DNA of 5,728 nt from Endomicrobium sp. (GTDB lineage: Bacteria; Elusimicrobiota; Endomicrobiia; Endomicrobiales; Endomicrobiaceae), in NCBI GenBank assembly GCA_031277075.1, contig JAISLV010000169.1:1-5728 (forward strand), written 5' to 3'. Below the pieces are notes generated by a model. That model made no database searches and was not told where the DNA came from. It was given only the letters and a program-made list of their open reading frames with translations. A program made the position numbers and the translations under genes. Shown here piece after piece: positions 1-5,625 of the stretch (within the stretch, counting starts at the first letter, position 1; each line of letters begins with the position of its first letter).

Positions 1-556
1 TAGCTTGCTTTGGTTTTTTCATTTCCACTTGCGGCAATTGCGCGGTTTTTAGGCTTAAAGACTGCGCGGAAATCGCAGGACCGGGAGCTATAGCCCCGCC
101 GATATATCTGCCCTTTAAATCAACGCAGTCAAAAGTGGTAGCCGTGCCGAAATCTATTATTACCGTTCCTCCGCCGAAAATTGAATATGCGGCGACAGCG
201 TCTGCAATTCTGTCCGCGCCGGTCTCTTTGGGGTTTGAAGTGGCAAATTTTAATCCGCCGTTATTTGTATGGCTTACAAAAAACGCTTTTTTATGAAAAT
301 AATTTTTTACTAAATCCTCAAAAACCGCGTTTAAAGACGGAACAACGCTTGCAATTGCGACGTGTTTTACGGATTTTGCCTCATATCCCGAATAAAAAAA
401 CATATCCATAAGCATTGTGGCGTATTCGTCTGAAGTTTGTCCTTTTAAAGTGGACATTCTCCAAATTTTTTTAGGAGATTTAACAGGCTTATTTTCTTTA
501 ATTTCAAAAAGCCCTAATGTAATGTTGGTATTGCCTATATCTATAGCCAAAAACAT
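1..556 (-). CDS. coaX: Type III pantothenate kinase CoaX, N-terminal 185 residues (3' end outside window)
   Basis: Phosphorylates pantothenate with ATP, the first step of coenzyme A synthesis in the cytosol. The reading frame is open from the ATG at 556 to the window edge, giving 185 codons. The ASKHA-fold landmarks of the type III family are visible in order: DIGNTN (residues 6-11, phosphate loop with the catalytic Asp6), SVVP (70-73), GADRIAD (113-119, pantothenate-binding segment), DFGTATTFD (135-143) and GGAIAPG (153-159). The family is usually about 250-260 residues, so roughly 70 C-terminal residues lie beyond the window. Nothing suggests a frameshift. The start is fixed by the DIGNTN motif at the extreme N-terminus and by a good ribosome binding site formed with the fumarase beta stop codon 11 bases upstream, so it probably ends the same operon. 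Type III enzymes are known to be insensitive to CoA feedback and to need a monovalent cation; that is family knowledge, not seen here. Confidence 0.95.
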   Translation of the reverse strand, partial: MFLAIDIGNTNITLGLFEIKENKPVKSPKKIWRMSTLKGQTSDEYATMLMDMFFYSGYEAKSVKHVAIASVVPSLNAVFEDLVKNYFHKKAFFVSHTNNGGLKFATSNPKETGADRIADAVAAYSIFGGGTVIIDFGTATTFDCVDLKGRYIGGAIAPGPAISAQSLSLKTAQLPQVEMKKPKQA

Positions 557-562
557 TTTAAA

Positions 563-570
563 CTCCCTTA
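563..570 (-). promoter_or_regulatory. Ribosome binding site of coaX overlapping the fumarase beta stop codon
   Basis: Read on the minus strand, the sequence is TAAGGGAG, then six bases (TTTAAA), then the coaX ATG. The TAA is the stop codon of the fumarase beta gene, so termination and re-initiation sites are fused. This is the best Shine-Dalgarno match in the window. It supports the chosen coaX start and suggests translational coupling. Confidence 0.7.
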
Positions 571-1098
571 GGTATTTACGTCTGCGCGCATAAAAATATC
601 GTTTCCGAAACAATCAACGGCGACGATTAAAGGCATATCCTTTATTTCTAGTTTATAAACCGCTTCTGCGCCTAAATCTTCAAAAGCCGCAATTTCTGCT
701 TTTACGACAGTTTTTGAAAGCAAAGCCGCCGCGCCGCCCGTTGCGGCAAAATAAACGGCTTTATTTTTTACTATAGACCCGCAAACTTCTTTTGAACGCG
801 CGCCTTTGCCTATAAGAATTTTTACTCCCGCTTCTAACAGCTGCGGCGTGAAAACGTCCATTCTTGCCGAAGTGGTAGGTCCGCAAGATCCGATAATTTT
901 TCCGGGTTTAGCGGGCGACGGACCGCAATAATAAAGCGCCGAGTTTTTTAAATCAAAGGGGCGTTTTACGCCTTTATTGAGAGCGTCAACAATTCTTTTA
1001 TGCGCGGCGTCGCGCGCAGTATAAATAGTCCCTGAGAGGCAAATTTTTTGCCCCGCTTTTAAGTTTTCTATGTTTGATAATATTTCAGAGATAGTCAT
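568..1098 (-). CDS. Class I fumarate hydratase, beta subunit (Fe-S hydro-lyase, tartrate/fumarate type)
   Basis: This is the C-terminal (beta) half of the heterodimeric [4Fe-4S] fumarase, which reversibly hydrates fumarate to L-malate in the cytosol together with the alpha subunit encoded just upstream. The 176 residues are normal for a split beta subunit. Visible family motifs are LSGTIYTARDAAHKR (21-35), YYCGPSPAKPG (57-67), GSCGPTTSARMD (70-81), the IGKG segment (97-100) and KLEIKDMPLIVAVDCFGNDIF near the C-terminus, where the family has a conserved E-x-x-P-A/L-x-V-x-D pattern. The cluster ligands come from the alpha subunit; beta completes the active site. The start gives a slightly short N-terminus ahead of the conserved LKAG stretch and no clear Shine-Dalgarno precedes it; an ATG 11 bases upstream is out of frame and soon stops. 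L-tartrate dehydratase beta is the alternative by homology, but malic enzyme next door favours fumarase. Confidence 0.9.
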   Translation of the reverse strand: MTISEILSNIENLKAGQKICLSGTIYTARDAAHKRIVDALNKGVKRPFDLKNSALYYCGPSPAKPGKIIGSCGPTTSARMDVFTPQLLEAGVKILIGKGARSKEVCGSIVKNKAVYFAATGGAAALLSKTVVKAEIAAFEDLGAEAVYKLEIKDMPLIVAVDCFGNDIFMRADVNT

Positions 1099-1135
1099 AA
1101 TAAACGCATAAAAGCTTAAAGAATATAAGAATATT

Positions 1136-1159
1136 GTTTGCGCCTTTATTTACGCCTTT
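1136..1159 (-). repeat. Two imperfect 12-base tandem units between the fumarase subunit genes
   Basis: Directly after the alpha-subunit stop the minus strand reads AAAGGCGTAAAT and then AAAGGCGCAAAC, two adjacent 12-mers that agree at 10 of 12 positions. They sit in the 61-base spacer before the beta gene. No protein motif or RNA family is recognised. Two units in an AT-rich spacer may be chance. Confidence 0.35.
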
Positions 1160-1999
1160 TTATAAAATTATTGTCTGTCTTCTGCACGAATGGCACTGAA
1201 TGCTTACCGCGACGGGAAGCGACGCTATATGCGCAGGTTTTGCGTCTATAAAAACCGCAAGAGCGGTAGTTTTTCCGCCTAAACCCATAGCTCCTATTCC
1301 TAAAGCGTTTATTTCTTTTAGAAGTTCTTCTTCTTTCTCATTATAATGGACGTCTGTATTTTTAGAGCCTATTTGTCTAATCAGGGTTTGTTTTGCAATT
1401 TTTGCCACTGTTGAAAAATCGCCTCCTATGCCTACGCCGACTATTAAAGGAGGACAGGCGTTTGCGCCCTTTTGTTTTATAACTTGAATGACAAAATCTT
1501 TTACGCCTTGCCAGCCTGCCGCAGGAGCAAGCATTGCAAGCATACTCGCGTTTTCGCTTCCGCCGCCTTTAGGCAAAAAAGTTATTTCTATTTTGCCGCC
1601 TTCGGTTTCTTCTACATATATATTAGCGGGCGTATTGTCTTGCGTGTTTTTTCTTTCTAAGGGGTCGTTTACAATAGATTTACGCAAATAATTTTCTTTA
1701 TAACTTTGAGACACGCCTTTGTTGACGGCTTTAATTAAAGGTATGCCGCTTATTTTGACGTCGGCGCCTAACTTTATAAAAAAATTTGCAGTTCCTGTGT
1801 CTTGGCAAAGCGGGATTTGTTCTTTTGCGGCAAGTTCGGCGTTCTCAATAATTTCGCTTAAAACACTTTTTGCGGGTTCTTGCTCTTTATCGTAAGCGGT
1901 TCGGACGGCGTTTAAAACGTCTTCAGGCAGCTCGTAATTTGCCTGCGCGCAAAGTTTAATTACTGCGTCTGTAATGGCTGTTGAATTAATTTCTTTCAT
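1160..1999 (-). CDS. Class I fumarate hydratase, alpha subunit (Fe-S hydro-lyase)
   Basis: This is the cluster-binding N-terminal half of the oxygen-sensitive [4Fe-4S] fumarase. The 279 residues match the usual 270-290 of split alpha subunits. The three expected cluster cysteines are all present: Cys65 in PLCQDTGT (63-70), Cys182 in ANACPPLIVGVGIGG (179-193) and Cys269 in the PVAVSIQCHSCRR tail (262-274). Other family blocks are LPKGGGSEN (142-150) and LGIGAMGLGGKTTALAV (233-249). In the latter the position that is often Pro (GIGPMG) is Ala. No residue needed for the cluster is missing, so the enzyme should be active. The start agrees with the family N-terminus, but there is no recognisable Shine-Dalgarno in front of it. 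The beta gene follows after 61 bases and malic enzyme ends 70 bases upstream, all on one strand, consistent with co-expression. The L-tartrate dehydratase alpha subunit is the closest alternative. Confidence 0.93.
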   Translation of the reverse strand: MKEINSTAITDAVIKLCAQANYELPEDVLNAVRTAYDKEQEPAKSVLSEIIENAELAAKEQIPLCQDTGTANFFIKLGADVKISGIPLIKAVNKGVSQSYKENYLRKSIVNDPLERKNTQDNTPANIYVEETEGGKIEITFLPKGGGSENASMLAMLAPAAGWQGVKDFVIQVIKQKGANACPPLIVGVGIGGDFSTVAKIAKQTLIRQIGSKNTDVHYNEKEEELLKEINALGIGAMGLGGKTTALAVFIDAKPAHIASLPVAVSIQCHSCRRQTIIL

Positions 2000-2039
2000 A
2001 AAATCTACAAAACTGCTAAGAAAAGAAGTTAAACAAATA

Positions 2040-2051
2040 GGCGCGGACGCC
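2040..2051 (-). other. Small GC-rich hairpin between malic enzyme and fumarase alpha
   Basis: On the minus strand GGCG-TCCG-CGCC forms a 4-bp stem with a UCCG (UNCG-type) tetraloop, in an otherwise AT-rich 70-base spacer. It is followed by TATTTGTTT rather than a clean U-tract, so it is a poor terminator. It could be an mRNA stability or processing element, or nothing. Confidence 0.25.
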
Positions 2052-2069
2052 CATATTTCGCTTAAATCC

Positions 2070-3401
2070 CTATCTATTTTTAATTAGTTTTTTCTTCATC
2101 ATCGTGTCTGTTATCGCCCTGCTTCTTGCTATTATTTCATTGGCTTGCGAAAACAGCTTGTCATAACTCAACTTTTTATCGGCAATTTTTTCTTTTACGG
2201 CTTTAACGCCTACGGCGGCGGCGACTTTTGCAAACACTTCGCGGTTTTCCATAGTCGGTAAAATTTTGCCGGGCTTAATTTTGTTGTCGGGGATACAATT
2301 TGCAAGTTCTACGGCGGCTGTTATGCACATAGTATCCGTAATGGTTCGCGCTCTAACGTCTAAAACGCCTCTAAAAAGTCCGGGAAACCCCAAAGAATTG
2401 TTTACTTGATTGGGAAAATCGCTTCTTCCCGTAGCAACTACCGCCGCGCCCGCTTCTTTTGCTTCCCAAGGCCATATTTCTGGCGTTGGGTTTGCGCAGG
2501 CAAAAACTATCGGATTTTTAGCCATCTTTTTTATCCACTCGGGTTCTATTACTCCGGGACCGGGCGCAGACAAAGCAATCAAAGCGTCTGCGTTTTCCAT
2601 AGCTTCTTTTATATGTCCTATAACGCCGCCTTTATTTGTTTCAAGGCAAAGTTTCCAGCGTTCAGGGTTATTGGCTTTTATGTCTGTTCTTTCTCTATGC
2701 AGAGTTCCTTTGCTGTCGGTCATTATTATGTTTTCAGGCTTTACGCCGTAGAGCATAATAAGGCGCGCTATGCAAATATTTGCCGCGCCTGAACCTACCA
2801 TAGCGACTTTTATTTTAGACGCTTTTTTCCCGACGACTTTTAAAGCGTTTATCAAGCCCGCAAGAGTTACAAGAGCCGTCCCTTGCTGGTCGTCGTGCCA
2901 AACGGGTATGGCGCACTCTTTTCTTAAAGTTTGAAGTATGGGGAAACATTTGGGCTGGGAAATATCTTCTAAATTTATTCCGCCAAAAGAGGGGTGAAGC
3001 AGTTTAACGGTTTCAATAATTTTATTTTCGTCTTTTGTGTCAAGGCAAATAGGATAAGCGTCCACGCCGCCCAAATATTTAAACAAAAGAGCTTTGCCTT
3101 CCATAACGGGCATTGCGGCTTTGGCGCCTATGTCGCCAAGTCCTAAAACTCTTGTTCCGTCGCTTACTACCGCGACGCTGTTCCATTTATTTGTAAATTC
3201 GTAGACAAGCTCGGGGTTTTTATAAATATCAGAGCATACTGCGGCTACGCCGGGACTATACCAAATTGCAAAATCGTCCATAGACTTAACGCGGCATTTA
3301 GGAACGATTTCTATTTTACCTCTGTAAAAAGGATGGAGTTTGCGGGAAAGTTCCGCAGGCTTATTTGCAGCTTTTACAAGTTTGTCGTTTTGTTTTGACA
3401 T
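2070..3401 (-). CDS. Malic enzyme (malate dehydrogenase, oxaloacetate-decarboxylating), probably NAD-linked
   Basis: Oxidatively decarboxylates L-malate to pyruvate and CO2 with reduction of NAD(P)+ and a divalent metal; cytosolic. The 443 residues fit the short prokaryotic form without a phosphotransacetylase-like extension. Visible landmarks are YSPGVA (48-53; Tyr48 aligns with the catalytic Tyr), SDGTRVLGLGDIGAKAAMP (80-98), MEGKALLFK (100-108; Lys103 is the likely catalytic Lys), NLEDI (143-147) and VWHDDQQGTA (167-176), which supply the acidic metal ligands, and the dinucleotide fold VAMVGSGAANICIARL (199-214). Asp229 in MTDSKG sits at the end of the second Rossmann strand, which usually favours NAD+ over NADP+; that is an inference. 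CANPTPEIWPWEA and FPNQVNNSLGFPGLFRG are the typical C-terminal blocks. An AGGA ribosome site seven bases ahead supports the start. It ends with TAG, whereas the other completed genes here end with TAA. The next gene is fumarase alpha, giving a fumarate-malate-pyruvate unit. Confidence 0.94.
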   Translation of the reverse strand: MSKQNDKLVKAANKPAELSRKLHPFYRGKIEIVPKCRVKSMDDFAIWYSPGVAAVCSDIYKNPELVYEFTNKWNSVAVVSDGTRVLGLGDIGAKAAMPVMEGKALLFKYLGGVDAYPICLDTKDENKIIETVKLLHPSFGGINLEDISQPKCFPILQTLRKECAIPVWHDDQQGTALVTLAGLINALKVVGKKASKIKVAMVGSGAANICIARLIMLYGVKPENIIMTDSKGTLHRERTDIKANNPERWKLCLETNKGGVIGHIKEAMENADALIALSAPGPGVIEPEWIKKMAKNPIVFACANPTPEIWPWEAKEAGAAVVATGRSDFPNQVNNSLGFPGLFRGVLDVRARTITDTMCITAAVELANCIPDNKIKPGKILPTMENREVFAKVAAAVGVKAVKEKIADKKLSYDKLFSQANEIIARSRAITDTMMKKKLIKNR

Positions 3402-3408
3402 AAATTAA

Positions 3409-3412
3409 TCCT
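3409..3412 (-). promoter_or_regulatory. Ribosome binding site of the malic enzyme gene
   Basis: The minus strand reads AGGA, seven bases (TTAATTT), then ATG. It is one of the few recognisable Shine-Dalgarno sites in the window and fixes the malic enzyme start. Confidence 0.6.
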
Positions 3413-3415
3413 AAT

Positions 3416-3435
3416 AAAAAAGCCGACGGAGCGTC
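3416..3435 (-). terminator. Weak possible intrinsic terminator before malic enzyme
   Basis: On the minus strand GACG-CTC-CGTC gives a 4-bp stem with a 3-base loop, then GGC and a run of six T. AAA just before the stem could pair with part of the T-run across a bulge. The stem is too short to be convincing. If it works at all, it would attenuate read-through from the lipoprotein gene shortly before the malic enzyme start. Confidence 0.25.
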
Positions 3436-3446
3436 TTTGAGAAGTT

Positions 3447-3490
3447 AAAGCGCGTAAAAGCCGCATAAACATCAAAGCGCGTTTCGCTTT
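3447..3490 (-). repeat. Direct repeat plus hairpin in the lipoprotein-malic enzyme spacer
   Basis: On the plus strand the 9-mer aaagcgcgt occurs at 3447-3455 and again at 3474-3482, 27 bases apart. On the minus strand the arm AAAGCG (3490-3485) can pair with CGCTTT either nearby (3479-3474, 5-base loop) or in the distal repeat copy (3452-3447), so two exclusive hairpins are possible. The near hairpin starts nine bases after the lipoprotein stop and lacks a U-tract. It may be a 3'-end stability element for that gene. Confidence 0.4.
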
Positions 3491-3499
3491 TCTTGTTAA

Positions 3500-4429
3500 T
3501 TACGGAAAATCCCAGCCGATATAATGCGTAATGTCTGGGAAACCGTCTACAATATAATACGCGCCGTATTTGCCGTCTTTATTTAAATGAATATTTGCTG
3601 AAAATCCGCCGCCGTCCGTAAATGAACCTTCGGCTTTATTGTTGGAATAATTTAAATTTATTGTATAGCCGCATCCTGTAATATTAAGAGTTCCCTCTTC
3701 AATTATAAATTCATATTCGGGGGAGGGGGAGTAGTCGCTTCTGGCGTTTTTTATTTTGCCTTTTATATTGCTTACAAACGAAGCCGTAAAAGTATTGGAA
3801 ATTCCTGTAGAATCTTTGACAATAAAAGACATCGGAGAAGCGTTTGATAAAATTTCAGCTCCTTTTTCTGTAGCCTGCCCCGCAGAACTATACCAAATGT
3901 CAAAAGAGAGATGCTCTTGTCCAACGCCAATATCTGTTCCATGAAAAGTTATATAGAAACGTTTTGCTAGTTCCCGCTCCGCTATTGCCGTCACAGTTTG
4001 TCTTTTAATATCTAAACTAGAAACGCCTAACGCATAACTTGTAATTATCACATCGTAAGTTTGCGGCGGCTCTTTCTCACCATCTGCTGGTTTATCGTCT
4101 TTGTAATACCAAAACTCAAAAGTTCCTAAATCGCGGGAAGTTATTATGCCTTCGTTGGCTCTGTTAAAGTTTAAACTATTGACATAGTTTGAATCTGTTC
4201 CGTATCTGTTTTTTGCGACGCTGTTATTGTAAAGATAGCCGTCTGCCAAATCGAAAGCAAGCCTTATAAAATAATCGGCTTTTTTTGCTGCAAAAGCGGC
4301 GGTTTCAACGGGAGTATTTGGTTTTGGAACTGGAGGAAGAGACTGAGGTTTTACTGGATTTTTATCGCCGCAGGAGACAATTGAACCTATAAGAACGCTT
4401 AAAAAAATTAATGTAAATATGTTTTTCAT
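3500..4429 (-). CDS. Lipoprotein of unknown function
   Basis: I do not recognise a family. The chosen start gives 309 residues with a textbook lipoprotein signal: MKN, a hydrophobic stretch from about residue 4 to 18, and lipobox I-V-S-C with the lipidated Cys at residue 20. The Cys is followed by Gly, so no inner-membrane Asp+2 signal is present, which in a diderm would favour the outer membrane. A Pro/Lys-rich tether (about residues 25-42) follows, then a short helical-looking segment rich in Ala and Lys. The rest is a long beta-prone region of alternating polar and aromatic residues ending in HYIGWDFP. It has no transmembrane segment and no visible enzyme motif. An ATG 57 bases upstream (4486) is in frame, but it would bury the signal peptide behind 19 residues, so the internal start is preferred. 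No Shine-Dalgarno is seen. It follows the ATPase gene after 77 bases, so co-transcription is possible, but it does not resemble a solute-binding protein. It may be lineage-specific. Confidence 0.85.
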   Translation of the reverse strand: MKNIFTLIFLSVLIGSIVSCGDKNPVKPQSLPPVPKPNTPVETAAFAAKKADYFIRLAFDLADGYLYNNSVAKNRYGTDSNYVNSLNFNRANEGIITSRDLGTFEFWYYKDDKPADGEKEPPQTYDVIITSYALGVSSLDIKRQTVTAIAERELAKRFYITFHGTDIGVGQEHLSFDIWYSSAGQATEKGAEILSNASPMSFIVKDSTGISNTFTASFVSNIKGKIKNARSDYSPSPEYEFIIEEGTLNITGCGYTINLNYSNNKAEGSFTDGGGFSANIHLNKDGKYGAYYIVDGFPDITHYIGWDFP

Positions 4430-4432
4430 TTT

Positions 4433-4467
4433 AAAAGCGGCGCTATGGTTTTTGCTAAAGCCGCGCC
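4433..4467 (-). terminator. Hairpin with short T-run between the ABC ATPase and lipoprotein genes (weak terminator candidate)
   Basis: On the minus strand GCGGC (4464-4460) can pair with GCCGC (4441-4437) across an 18-base loop, followed by TTTT (4436-4433). An overlapping alternative pairs GGCGC (4467-4463) with GCGCC (4443-4439). The long loop and short T-run make it a poor terminator. It ends only three bases before the lipoprotein ATG, so it could instead affect translation initiation there. Confidence 0.3.
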
Positions 4468-4506
4468 AAAAAACTTTGCGCTGCATTATCTATATGCCAG
4501 CCGCTG

Positions 4507-5610
4507 TTAGATTATTTTTGAGCCGTCTTTTACGTCAAACAGATGGCTTTTTGAAAGAGAAAATACAAGTTCTATTATTTGATTGGTTTTTGCTTGATTG
4601 TGAGAATCAACTTTAACCGTAAGTTCGTTTTTGCCTGTGTTTAAATGAAGATAAATTTCGCTTCCCAGCGGCTCTACGACTTCTACTGTCGCGCTGAAAC
4701 TGCTGACGCCTTTTTCGTGCAAATTGTAAAAAAGTTTGTCGTAAATATTTTCTGGTCTTATTCCTAAAATAACTTTTTGACCTGCGTAATTCAAAAGTTT
4801 TTCTTTATAGTTTTCGGGCAGTTTTACGTCAAAAGAACCTTCGTCTAAGAATATATCGCCGTTTTTATCTAAAACTTCAACTTCAATAAAGTTCATCGCT
4901 GGGCTTCCGATAAAACCTGCGACAAATTTATTTATGGGATTATTGTAAAGGTCTATAGGACCGTCTATCTGTTGTATAATCCCCTCTTTCATAACGCAAA
5001 TTTTGTCGCCCATAGTCATAGCTTCGGTTTGGTCGTGCGTAACATAAATCATAGTGCTTTGAAGTCTTTCGTGTATTTTTTTTAGCTCGGTTCTCATCTG
5101 ACCCCTAAGTTTTGCGTCAAGGTTAGACAAAGGCTCGTCAAATAAAAAGACTTTAGGTTTTCTAACTATAGCTCTGCCTACGGCGACTCTCTGCCTTTGT
5201 CCGCCGCTTAACTGTTTTGGGCGTCTCTCAAGCAAATGCCCTATGCCTAAAATTTCAGCCGCTTCCTGAACGCGCTGCTGGATTTCTTTTTTGCTGTATC
5301 CTCTGAGTTTAAGCCCGAAAGCCATATTGTCGTAGACTGTCATATGCGGGTATAAAGCGTAGCTTTGAAAAACCATAGCTATATCGCGGTTTTTAGGGGG
5401 GATGTCGTTAACTTTTACGCCGTCAATAAAAATTTCGCCTTCGGAAATTTCTTCTAAACCTGCCACCATACGCAAGGTAGTGGTTTTTCCGCAGCCTGAA
5501 GGTCCTACCAAAATACAAAAAGATTTATCGGGTATTTCCAAAGAAAAGTTTTTTACTATATCGTGGCTGCCGAAGCGTTTCCAAACGTTTTTTAACAGTA
5601 TGTTTGCCAT
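4507..5610 (-). CDS. Sugar ABC importer ATP-binding protein (MalK/UgpC/MsmX family)
   Basis: Cytoplasmic ATPase that forms the nucleotide-binding dimer of a carbohydrate (CUT1-type) ABC importer. All catalytic elements are intact: Walker A GPSGCGKT (36-43), Q-loop at Gln82 (FQSY), signature LSGGQRQRVAVGRAI (134-148), Walker B VFLFDEP (154-160), D-loop SNLD (162-165) and switch His192 (VTHDQTEAM). The stretch MTVYDNMAFGLKLR (90-103) and the Q-loop context YALYPHM are characteristic of the MalK branch. After about residue 235 the C-terminal OB/TOBE regulatory domain follows, with VILGIRPENI (280-289) and VEVVEPLGSEIYLHL (309-323). The 367 residues are the usual length. The start is preceded by GGGGG with four bases of spacing and agrees with the family N-terminus. 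No permease or binding-protein gene is adjacent, so the substrate cannot be told. Lone ATPases of this family often serve several importers encoded elsewhere; that role is inference here. Confidence 0.95.
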   Translation of the reverse strand: MANILLKNVWKRFGSHDIVKNFSLEIPDKSFCILVGPSGCGKTTTLRMVAGLEEISEGEIFIDGVKVNDIPPKNRDIAMVFQSYALYPHMTVYDNMAFGLKLRGYSKKEIQQRVQEAAEILGIGHLLERRPKQLSGGQRQRVAVGRAIVRKPKVFLFDEPLSNLDAKLRGQMRTELKKIHERLQSTMIYVTHDQTEAMTMGDKICVMKEGIIQQIDGPIDLYNNPINKFVAGFIGSPAMNFIEVEVLDKNGDIFLDEGSFDVKLPENYKEKLLNYAGQKVILGIRPENIYDKLFYNLHEKGVSSFSATVEVVEPLGSEIYLHLNTGKNELTVKVDSHNQAKTNQIIELVFSLSKSHLFDVKDGSKII

Positions 5611-5614
5611 TAAG

Positions 5615-5619
5615 CCCCC
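5615..5619 (-). promoter_or_regulatory. Purine-rich ribosome binding site of the ABC ATPase gene
   Basis: The minus strand has GGGGG, four bases (CTTA), then ATG. It can pair with the anti-Shine-Dalgarno with one G-U wobble, and the spacing is a little short. It is the only candidate for this gene. Confidence 0.45.
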
Positions 5620-5625
5620 ATAGTA

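Noticed and set aside
181..411. Plus-strand ORF of 76 codons opposite coaX
   Set aside because: It is antisense to a gene with all CoaX motifs, and its composition (Arg/Leu/Lys-rich, no motif) is typical of a shadow frame.
1472..1691. Two overlapping plus-strand ORFs (62 and 67 codons) opposite fumarase alpha
   Set aside because: They lie within the conserved Fe-S enzyme gene on the other strand and have no recognisable domain.
2406..2792. Plus-strand ORFs of 128 and 113 codons opposite malic enzyme
   Set aside because: Low stop density opposite a conserved gene explains them; they overlap each other in different frames and show no protein motif.
3470..3475. TTGATG as a -35 box for a malic enzyme promoter
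   Set aside because: No reasonable -10 hexamer occurs at 16-19 bases downstream on the minus strand.
3756..3944. Plus-strand ORF of 62 codons opposite the lipoprotein gene
   Set aside because: The minus-strand frame has a signal peptide and lipobox; this one has no supporting feature.
4430..4486. Longer lipoprotein start at 4486 adding 19 residues
   Set aside because: The extension is polar and basic, has no ribosome site, and would displace the signal peptide from the N-terminus.
4419..4616. Plus-strand ORF of 65 codons spanning the ATPase-lipoprotein junction
   Set aside because: It overlaps two minus-strand genes at their ends and resembles no known small protein.
5402..5623. Plus-strand ORF of 73 codons opposite the ABC ATPase N-terminus
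   Set aside because: It is antisense to the Walker A region; such shadow ORFs are common opposite ABC ATPases.
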